Assembly: GCA_910587405.1 (NCBI GenBank)
Contig: CAJUKS010000003.1
Coordinates: 1 to 64,000 of the forward strand
Direction: 5' to 3'
From: an uncultured Alphaproteobacteria bacterium
GTDB lineage: Bacteria > Pseudomonadota > Alphaproteobacteria > RF32 > CAG-239
DNA length: 64,000 nt
The notes under the pieces are model-generated. The model made no database searches and was not told where the DNA came from. It was given only the letters and a program-made list of their open reading frames with translations. Position numbers and translations under genes: made by a program. This document shows positions 58,204 to 64,000 of the stretch, in pieces. Position 1 is the first letter of the stretch. Each line of letters begins with the position of its first letter.

Positions 58204-60414
58204 ATGGTAGATGTAAAAAAGATTGACGGCAAGAGTATGGATATTGAGGCAGCAGAAAAAGAAAAGTTGAAAGCCGTATTCCCCGAATGTTTTGCCGAGG
58301 GAAAGCTCAATATTGACAAGCTGTTAAGCCTTTGTGGCGAATATATTGACAACGATTTTGAAAAGTATAAATTTGAGTGGAAAGGCAAGTCTGAATGTTA
58401 CCGCATTGCCGGCAAACGCTCAACCGGCACTTTAAGGCCTTGCCCTGAGGAAAGTGTTGACTTTGATAAAACGAATAACCTCTACATTGAGGGTGATAAC
58501 CTTGAGGTCTTGAAACTCTTACAATCTGCCTATTATCGCAAAGTCAAAATGATATACATTGATCCACCGTATAACACTGGTAATGATTTTGTATATGAGG
58601 ATGACTTTAAAGACCCGTTGGCAAAATATAAAGAAATCACAAGCCAAACAACTAAATCCAACCCCGAAACAATGGGCAGATATCATACGAACTGGCTCAA
58701 TATGATGTATCCTCGTCTGCGTTTGGCAGCAAACTTACTCCGCGATGACGGGGTGATTTTTATCAGTATTGACGATAATGAAGTAACCAACCTCCGCCGC
58801 CTTTGCGATGAGGTTTTCGGGGAAGAAAATTTTGTGGCACAATTTCCATGGCGAAAAAGAACCGCAAAGTCCGATGTACCTTTTGGAGTATCACAAGATT
58901 ATGAATGGGTATTATGTTATGCTAAATCATCTGATTTTGTAGCTTGTATTGAGGGGGGAACACGAAAATATTTTGAAACAGATGATTTACCAGGAAGACC
59001 GTGGAGAATTCACGATTTAACAAGCCAACGCAATGCAAGTGAGCGCCCGAACAGTTACTTTACAATGGTTAATCCCAAAACAGGAAAAGAATATCCTTGT
59101 AATCCCAATAGAACTTGGGCAGTGACTAAAGATACATTTACAGAATATTATAAACAAAATAGAATTGTATTTCCTGATGATTATAATTTCTTAAATATAT
59201 CAAAACCTGCTTTTAGGTATTTTAAAGCTGATGATATGGAAAAAGCAGGAGATAAATTTGGTTTTATTCCTGTGAGCACCAAGTTACCCGATAATATAGG
59301 TATGACGCAAGAAGGAACAAAGGAAATAAGTGATTTATTTGAACAAAAAGTATTTGGTTTTCCTAAACCTTTGGATTTTATTAAATACTTTGTAAAGGTT
59401 TCTACGGCAACATCAAATATTGAACAAGATATAGTCCTCGACTTTTTCTCCGGCAGCGCCACAACGGCTCAGGCTGTGATGCAATTAAATGCAGAAGAGA
59501 AAGCCAAACGTCATGCTGAACTTGTTTCAGCATCTTATGGGATCCCGAAACAAGTTCGGGATGAAGGTTTGGGCGTTCGGGATGAAGGTGTTGATATTCG
59601 GGATGACGGTATTGGCGTTCAGAATAACGGCGTTGTTGTTCGGGATAATGGGGAAAGAACTTGGGATGATGAATTGAAAAAAGTAGGCAACCGCCAATTT
59701 ATCATGGTGCAACTGCCGGAAGTCACAGATGAAAAGTCCGAAGCGTTCAAAGCGGGTTATAAAAATATCTGTGAAATCGGCAAAGAACGTATCAGAAGAG
59801 CCGGTGCTAAGATAAGAGAGGAATACTCTTCACGTCATGCTAAACTACAAAATCGTCATGCTGAACTTGTTTCAGCATCTCATGGGATCCCGAAACAAGT
59901 TCGGGATGACGGTATTGGTGTTCAGAATAACGGTGCTGACGTTCAAAGTAACGGTCTTGGCATTCAGCATGACGATAATGGTTTAGATGTTGGCTTTAAG
60001 GTTTTGAAACTGGACTCCTCAAACCTTGTTAAATGGGACGATACGCCGATAGAAAACAACGATATGGCAGATTTATTTGCCCGTATGGATGCAATGAATG
60101 AAACAATCAAAAAAGACCGCACAGACTTGGATGTTGTTTTTGAAGTGATGTTAAAACTCGGTATTCCGCTTACATACAGTATCAACCCGATCACAGTCGG
60201 AAGCCGTAAAGTTTATTCAATCGGCGACGACGGCTTGGTTTTAATTTGTTTGGATAAATCTAACGGCGGCATCACGCCTGAGGACCTAACCGCTATGTGC
60301 GACTTAACCCCTGCCAAAATTATCGCCGCCGAAGAAGCCTTTATTGACGATATCGCCCTTTCAAACGCATACTACATCAGCAAAGACAAGGGTATTGAGA
60401 TTGAATTGTTATAA
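58204..60414 (+). CDS. mod: Type III modification methyltransferase Mod, copy 2 (intact)
   Basis: The 736-residue protein has the N-terminal domain shared with copy 1, DPPYNTGNDF (DPPY at 120-123), a target-recognition region (about residues 213-410) different from copy 1, and FFSGSATTAQAVMQL near 413, again beta-class. Two palindromic elements are inserted in frame (59509 and 59854); the first is followed by seven-residue repeats (GVRDEGVDIRDDGIG and on). AAGGA precedes the ATG. It sets the sequence specificity for Res and should methylate adenine. Confidence 0.94.
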   Translation: MVDVKKIDGKSMDIEAAEKEKLKAVFPECFAEGKLNIDKLLSLCGEYIDNDFEKYKFEWKGKSECYRIAGKRSTGTLRPCPEESVDFDKTNNLYIEGDNLEVLKLLQSAYYRKVKMIYIDPPYNTGNDFVYEDDFKDPLAKYKEITSQTTKSNPETMGRYHTNWLNMMYPRLRLAANLLRDDGVIFISIDDNEVTNLRRLCDEVFGEENFVAQFPWRKRTAKSDVPFGVSQDYEWVLCYAKSSDFVACIEGGTRKYFETDDLPGRPWRIHDLTSQRNASERPNSYFTMVNPKTGKEYPCNPNRTWAVTKDTFTEYYKQNRIVFPDDYNFLNISKPAFRYFKADDMEKAGDKFGFIPVSTKLPDNIGMTQEGTKEISDLFEQKVFGFPKPLDFIKYFVKVSTATSNIEQDIVLDFFSGSATTAQAVMQLNAEEKAKRHAELVSASYGIPKQVRDEGLGVRDEGVDIRDDGIGVQNNGVVVRDNGERTWDDELKKVGNRQFIMVQLPEVTDEKSEAFKAGYKNICEIGKERIRRAGAKIREEYSSRHAKLQNRHAELVSASHGIPKQVRDDGIGVQNNGADVQSNGLGIQHDDNGLDVGFKVLKLDSSNLVKWDDTPIENNDMADLFARMDAMNETIKKDRTDLDVVFEVMLKLGIPLTYSINPITVGSRKVYSIGDDGLVLICLDKSNGGITPEDLTAMCDLTPAKIIAAEEAFIDDIALSNAYYISKDKGIEIELL
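59509..59566. repeat. 58-bp palindromic element C, in frame in mod copy 2
   Basis: This copy codes for RHAELVSASYGIPKQVRDEG. The right end reads GATGAAG instead of GATGACG. Degenerate 21-base tandem units derived from its right arm continue to about 59672. Copy 1 of mod lacks this insertion. Confidence 0.9.
59554..59672 (+). repeat. 21-bp tandem repeats derived from the palindromic element
   Basis: Units of the type GTTCGGGATGACGGTGTTGGC are repeated about five times with changes, encoding GVRDEG, VDIRDDG, IGVQNNG and VVVRDNG units in Mod. They extend the right arm of element C. The array keeps the frame. Confidence 0.8.
59854..59911. repeat. 58-bp palindromic element D, in frame in mod copy 2
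   Basis: This lies at the same position in Mod as element A in copy 1 and codes for RHAELVSASHGIPKQVRDDG, followed by IGVQNNGADVQSNGLGIQHDD. The shared site suggests one ancestral insertion before duplication or conversion between copies. Confidence 0.9.
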
Positions 60415-60431
60415 AATGGAAGGAAGTAGAG

Positions 60432-60842
60432 ATGGATGAATATGTTTCCCCAGAATTCAGATTTAATATAACTGTCAACGGGACGAGATCAAACGACTTG
60501 GCATGTGTAGCTTATTCTGAGTTTGCTTCCGGAGTTGTGAAGAGAGTGCCCTTTGATGTTCAAAAAGATGATTTTGAAACAATCAGAAAGATTGTTACAA
60601 GTATAAAAAATAAACAAGATATTCAAATGGAAATTGATATCGTTGATAAAAGTAACTGTTTTTTTGAACGCGATAAACCTTTAGGGATAGTAAAAACGAT
60701 TTTATCTGTACAGTTTGTTGACAAAGTCATGGTAAATTTTACAATTAACACAGAACAGACCTCAGAATGTTTTTATGTGCCAGATTTTCTTTTAGTGGAT
60801 AAATTAGAAGAAATATGCCAGAAGTTAAACGAGTTATTGTAA
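60432..60842 (+). CDS. Hypothetical protein between mod and the helicase
   Basis: The 136-residue protein is soluble, with alternating beta-type segments (FRFNITVNGTRSNDLACVAY, ILSVQFVDKVMVNFTI) and a helical end (LLVDKLEEICQKLNELL). I recognise no family. AGGAAG precedes the ATG, and the helicase starts two bases after it, so the two are coupled. It may be a partner of the helicase. Confidence 0.6.
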   Translation: MDEYVSPEFRFNITVNGTRSNDLACVAYSEFASGVVKRVPFDVQKDDFETIRKIVTSIKNKQDIQMEIDIVDKSNCFFERDKPLGIVKTILSVQFVDKVMVNFTINTEQTSECFYVPDFLLVDKLEEICQKLNELL

Positions 60843-60843
60843 C

Positions 60844-63417
60844 ATGAACGAACCAAGACTACATCGTTTTCCGACACCTTTTGCTGCTTATGAACAAATT
60901 CGTAGATTAGCTTGTTTTACTTATGATAAAAATTTAATTCCGGTGTTTGCGTCTGCCAACATCAAAATTTTGCCATATCAGATAGCGGCGGCGCGGTTCG
61001 CCTTGCGTTCAAATTTGATAAACGGCTGTATTTTATGCGATGAGGGAAGTTTAGGCAAAACTTATGAGGCCTTGCTTATTGTTGCACAACGTTGGTATGA
61101 GGGAAAAGATCGTATTTTAATTGTTTTGCCGCAAAATTTGATGGAACAATGGCAAAATAAGCTCTTTGATGAATTTTCACTTCCTATAACGGATTGGAAA
61201 GAAATACCCAAAAAAGAACAAGGAATTTACCTTATAACTTATGAAGAAGCTGTTAAAAACGCAGAAACATTGCAAACAATTAACTGGGATCTGGCTGTTT
61301 TTGATGAAGCAGATTTTTTGTTCAAACCGGAAAACAAAGCGGTTAAAGCTCTCAAAAATATGGTTGGCAATGCTTTTAAGGTCCTTTTAACCCCGACGCC
61401 AATCACATTAAGCATTATGGATATTTACGGTTTAATCCATTTCATTGATGAAAGCGTGTTACCGGATGCGGATGAGTTTTATAAACGTTATTTCAGAAAG
61501 CCGGAAAACTATCCCGAACTATCCTCATGGGTGTCAAAATTTGCATTCAGAACGCTTAAAAGCCAAGCAAGCCAATATGTTAATTTCACAAATCGCCTTC
61601 CGGTCGTGATAAATTACACGCCTCAAAATGAAGAAAAAAAGCTATATGAGCTAACAGAAAAATACTTATCAATTCCAAATAAAACCGCTTATCCGCAAAT
61701 GGATAATTATCAGCTTTCACTACAATTTTTTCATACCTTGTCATCTTCAACGCAAGCCTTTTCTTCAATGTTAAAAGCACCGATTGAGCGAGCAACGGGA
61801 GAAGAACAAGCTGTTTTAAGAACAATGAGAGATTTGGCTGATAATATTTCAGAAACAGCTAAAATGACAGAGTTGCTGAAAGCGTTGAAAACAACATTTT
61901 CTCATCTCAAATCAAGAAGAGAAACGCAAAAAGCAATTATTTTTGTTGATAATCTGACGACGGTTTCTGTTTTGGCAGAATTGCTTGCCACAAAAGGATA
62001 TAGCGTAATCAAACATACTGATGAAAATGCGCTGAAACTATTTAGGGAAGATAAAAAACTCCAAATTTTAATTTGCAATGACAGTGTTGCCAAGGGTTTG
62101 GATATTGAATATTGTCCGGTTGTTATCAACTATGATCTTCTGTATAACGCGGTGGAAATGGAACAAAGAATTTGCCGTTGTCATCGTCAAGGCCAGCAAT
62201 CCGATGTTTTGGTTATCAATCTTTTAAGCAAAGAAAATTTATCAGATGTTCGTATTTTAGAGCTAATTAATAAAAGGACTTTGCAATTTGACGGTATTTT
62301 CGGTATGTCTGACGATATTGTAGGAAATTTTGACAACAGTTTAAACAATGTACTGGAAAGAAGAAGGACGATAGATAATATTATTGCCGACTTTTCAACG
62401 CATTTATCAGAAAATTGGCAAAAGAACGAGGAAATCGTAACGAACGCTGAAAGTGTATTGTTTACAACGTTTACCAAAGATATTGCCGAAAAAGTAACAA
62501 TATCGCCTAAATATATTGAAGAACAGGCAGAGTTGCTGAATGCAGATTTATGGGAAGCCGTAAAATTTTATTTTCAAGAGTATTTTCCGCAATATGTGAT
62601 AGACGAAGATACAAAAACAATTTCCTTGCCGGATGAATACCCTTTGCCGCACTTGTTTTACTATAACAGCGGCAGCCGCAATATTCCTTATACCGGCAAA
62701 CGTATTTATGGTATGGATAAAGATTTTAAGCCCTTTGCAAATAAAATAACATTAACGTCCCCCTTATTAAAAGGTATATTTAGCGATATTGAGTGCTACG
62801 AAGAAGGTAAAATCAGACTGGCAGAAGAAGTTGAACCTTGCGAAATTACTTTTTATATAGCCGCTTTATATGCAGGTAAACGAATTTTGCGATATTTTAA
62901 TGTGTTATCGGGAAAAACCGAAAGCGGACGTTTGCTAAAAGAGGAAGAGTGCCGTAAAATCTTAAATCTTCCCGTTACAAGTTTTGAAGAGAGCGGACGT
63001 AAAACACCTTATATGTTTCTATATCCTAACAAAGAAAGTGAGTTAGATTCAAGTGTCGAGAGTGAGCTTAAAAAGGCTTATCTTAAAGAAATGAACCAAA
63101 CATTTGAGGAAGATATAGATATTATAAAAATCAGAGCCAATCAAGCTAAAGCAAGACTTGAGAAAAAGTTGGAAGGCTTGCGTGAACAAGTAAAATCTAT
63201 AAAAGAAAATTTGAGCAAAGCAACAGATCGGTTGGCTGAATTGAAAATTAAGCGTGAGCTTAATGCGTTGGAAAAAGAGCTCAAACAAAAAGAAGAAGGC
63301 CTGTTTTTGGAACAAATGAAAATAGATGTTGATACCGAAAATCAAATTAACTCTATGCAGGGATTTGAGGGAATAACCATTAAAACCGGACGTCTATTCA
63401 GGGTCTATATAAAATAA
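60844..63417 (+). CDS. SNF2-like DEAD/DEAH helicase with C-terminal coiled coil
   Basis: The 857-residue protein has a SNF2-type core: YQIAAARFALRSNLINGCILCDEGSLGKTYEALLIV (motif I variant GSLGKT), FDEADFLFK (motif II), LTPTPI (motif III), and C-terminal helicase motifs VAKGLDIEYCPVVINYD and EQRICRCHRQGQQSD. A long charged coiled coil (residues about 740-840) closes the protein. SNF2-like helicases occur in several antiphage systems such as DISARM, but no other DISARM genes are seen. It lies in the type III island, inside the 20-bp repeats, and is probably cotranscribed with mod copy 2. Confidence 0.88.
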   Translation: MNEPRLHRFPTPFAAYEQIRRLACFTYDKNLIPVFASANIKILPYQIAAARFALRSNLINGCILCDEGSLGKTYEALLIVAQRWYEGKDRILIVLPQNLMEQWQNKLFDEFSLPITDWKEIPKKEQGIYLITYEEAVKNAETLQTINWDLAVFDEADFLFKPENKAVKALKNMVGNAFKVLLTPTPITLSIMDIYGLIHFIDESVLPDADEFYKRYFRKPENYPELSSWVSKFAFRTLKSQASQYVNFTNRLPVVINYTPQNEEKKLYELTEKYLSIPNKTAYPQMDNYQLSLQFFHTLSSSTQAFSSMLKAPIERATGEEQAVLRTMRDLADNISETAKMTELLKALKTTFSHLKSRRETQKAIIFVDNLTTVSVLAELLATKGYSVIKHTDENALKLFREDKKLQILICNDSVAKGLDIEYCPVVINYDLLYNAVEMEQRICRCHRQGQQSDVLVINLLSKENLSDVRILELINKRTLQFDGIFGMSDDIVGNFDNSLNNVLERRRTIDNIIADFSTHLSENWQKNEEIVTNAESVLFTTFTKDIAEKVTISPKYIEEQAELLNADLWEAVKFYFQEYFPQYVIDEDTKTISLPDEYPLPHLFYYNSGSRNIPYTGKRIYGMDKDFKPFANKITLTSPLLKGIFSDIECYEEGKIRLAEEVEPCEITFYIAALYAGKRILRYFNVLSGKTESGRLLKEEECRKILNLPVTSFEESGRKTPYMFLYPNKESELDSSVESELKKAYLKEMNQTFEEDIDIIKIRANQAKARLEKKLEGLREQVKSIKENLSKATDRLAELKIKRELNALEKELKQKEEGLFLEQMKIDVDTENQINSMQGFEGITIKTGRLFRVYIK

Positions 63418-63426
63418 TTGAATTAA

Positions 63427-63446
63427 TGACATTAATGTCACTTAAT
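63427..63446. repeat. 20-bp direct repeat, right copy, bounding the restriction-modification island
   Basis: TGACATTAATGTCACTTAAT begins ten bases after the helicase stop and matches the left copy at 52488 with one difference. It contains the perfect 12-base palindrome GACATTAATGTC. Confidence 0.72.
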
Positions 63447-63796
63447 CTTATCATGCAAAGTAACAAAAGATAATCCCCAAAGGGTGGCTGGATTCAAACC
63501 AAGTTAAACTATTGAAAAATAAAGATACTTGAAGAAACTAGTTCGGATGTGCTTGAAAAAATAGCCTGATTGGAAAAGTAACATTCGAACTCAAAATTAT
63601 GATTAAAAAACAATAGCTTAAACCGAAATTTAAGCCCATTGCACGTGGTGGCTGGGGTGAACTCGCAATTCGCGGACTAGGTTATATTGATTGTAAGATA
63701 ATATTTTTTACAATTTATTCTTTTAATCCCTTGCGTTTTCAAAATAAAATTCCTACATAATATATGTTATATTAGTAATTAATATAGGACTAAAGA
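63447..63796. other. Intergenic region after the helicase
   Basis: This AT-rich gap shows no gene. Near its right end TTGCGT (63731-63736) and TACATA (63754-63759) with a 17-base spacer could be a promoter for the gene at 63797. Two stretches around 63485 and 63648 share GGTGGCTGG and look faintly like reversed tRNA T-arms, but no cloverleaf can be built. Confidence 0.4.
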
Positions 63797-64000
63797 ATGG
63801 ATAAAGATTTAATCATTCACTACTTTTTACAAAATCCAACATTGCATCAATTAAATGCTCGTTTAGTTAATAATAATCAAGCGAATATTATATCCATCAT
63901 TGATATGATTTCTGCAGAACTTGGAATTGGAATAGATATAGATGTTTTAGCTCCTAAAGAAGGTGGGTTAAGAGATATTCTAAGATTAAAACCTAAAACA
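63797..64000 (+). CDS. Unrecognised protein, N-terminal part (continues past window)
   Basis: From the ATG at 63797 the frame stays open for 68 codons to the window end: DLIIHYFLQNPTLHQLNARL and on to ILRLKPKT. The sequence is typical coding AT-rich DNA with no membrane segment. I recognise no family. Its product could belong to the neighbouring island or be host DNA. Confidence 0.55.
   Translation, partial: MDKDLIIHYFLQNPTLHQLNARLVNNNQANIISIIDMISAELGIGIDIDVLAPKEGGLRDILRLKPKT

Noticed and set aside
60844..63417. Calling the helicase part of a DISARM system
   Set aside because: The other DISARM genes (drmA, drmB, drmC) are not in the window; a SNF2 core alone is not enough.
63480..63680. tRNA gene at the island end
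   Set aside because: Short stretches resemble a T-arm in reverse, but no acceptor, D or anticodon stems can be formed.

Overview
The window looks like the chromosome of an uncultured Gram-negative alphaproteobacterium, probably host- or gut-associated. This is inferred from the lpxC-bamD-recN gene order, a bacterial type A RNase P RNA, the outer-membrane genes (LpxC, BamD, an Mla lipid transporter, an autotransporter barrel) and an arginine-dependent acid-resistance pair. GC content is near 50% over roughly the first 47 kb and clearly lower after that, so the right-hand end reads as acquired or accessory DNA.

Layout. 1-2.2 kb: the 3' end of an autotransporter. 2.2-3.6 kb: two secreted proteins of unknown role. 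3.6-7.1 kb (minus strand): mraZ-rsmH-ftsL-ftsI, the head of the division/cell-wall cluster, with an MraZ-box promoter. 7.5-11.3 kb (plus strand): rnpB, then lpxC-bamD-recN, the usual tail of that cluster. The head and tail therefore meet back to back around rnpB and the middle genes are absent. 11.4-11.9 kb: two tandem copies of an unrecognised structured RNA, each with its own promoter and terminator, just upstream of a small helix-turn-helix gene. 12.4-15.8 kb: gltX, a Nudix hydrolase and three small membrane proteins with related leaders. 15.9-21.7 kb: a MATE exporter, mlaE-mlaF-mlaD with an auxiliary lipoprotein, and an unusually short FtsK-like motor. 21.8-23.1 kb: a three-gene operon (single-span membrane protein, ECF sigma factor, Spy/CpxP-like His/Met-rich protein) resembling CnrYXH metal sensing. 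23.3-25.1 kb: a PH-domain protein and a frameshifted iron alcohol dehydrogenase. 25.3-28.1 kb: an HNH toxin, a SUKH-type immunity protein, a small protein and a zeta-toxin-like kinase in one operon. 28.2-39.5 kb: mixed envelope and housekeeping genes (HAD hydrolase, HdeD, a CHAP-like protein, CorC/CNNM transporter, L,D-transpeptidase, MscS channel, PP2C-like phosphatase, LEA-like repeat protein). 39.6-44.4 kb: adiC-adiA acid resistance plus a LysR regulator. 44.5-47.2 kb: MBL hydrolase, hexose-phosphate mutarotase and a bactofilin-like protein.

47.3-64 kb is the AT-rich accessory region: a frameshifted ABC exporter, a GNAT acetyltransferase with an inverted remnant copy nearby, a methyltransferase, and a 10.9-kb island bounded by 20-bp near-identical direct repeats (52488 and 63427). 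The island holds a type III restriction-modification system with two mod genes. These share almost identical ends but have different central target-recognition regions, and the first is interrupted by a TAA codon. Between and after them lie a GIY-YIG protein, the res subunit, a 136-residue protein and a SNF2-like helicase. A 58-bp palindromic element occurs four times in the island, three of them in frame inside mod.

The strongest candidates for something undescribed are the tandem RNAs at 11.4-11.85 kb, where a long-range helix is kept by two compensatory base-pair changes between copies, and the two-mod island with its in-frame palindromic elements and helicase. Apparent single-base frameshifts (near 24832, 38516 and 47615) could be real decay, slippage or sequence error and should be resolved with reads.
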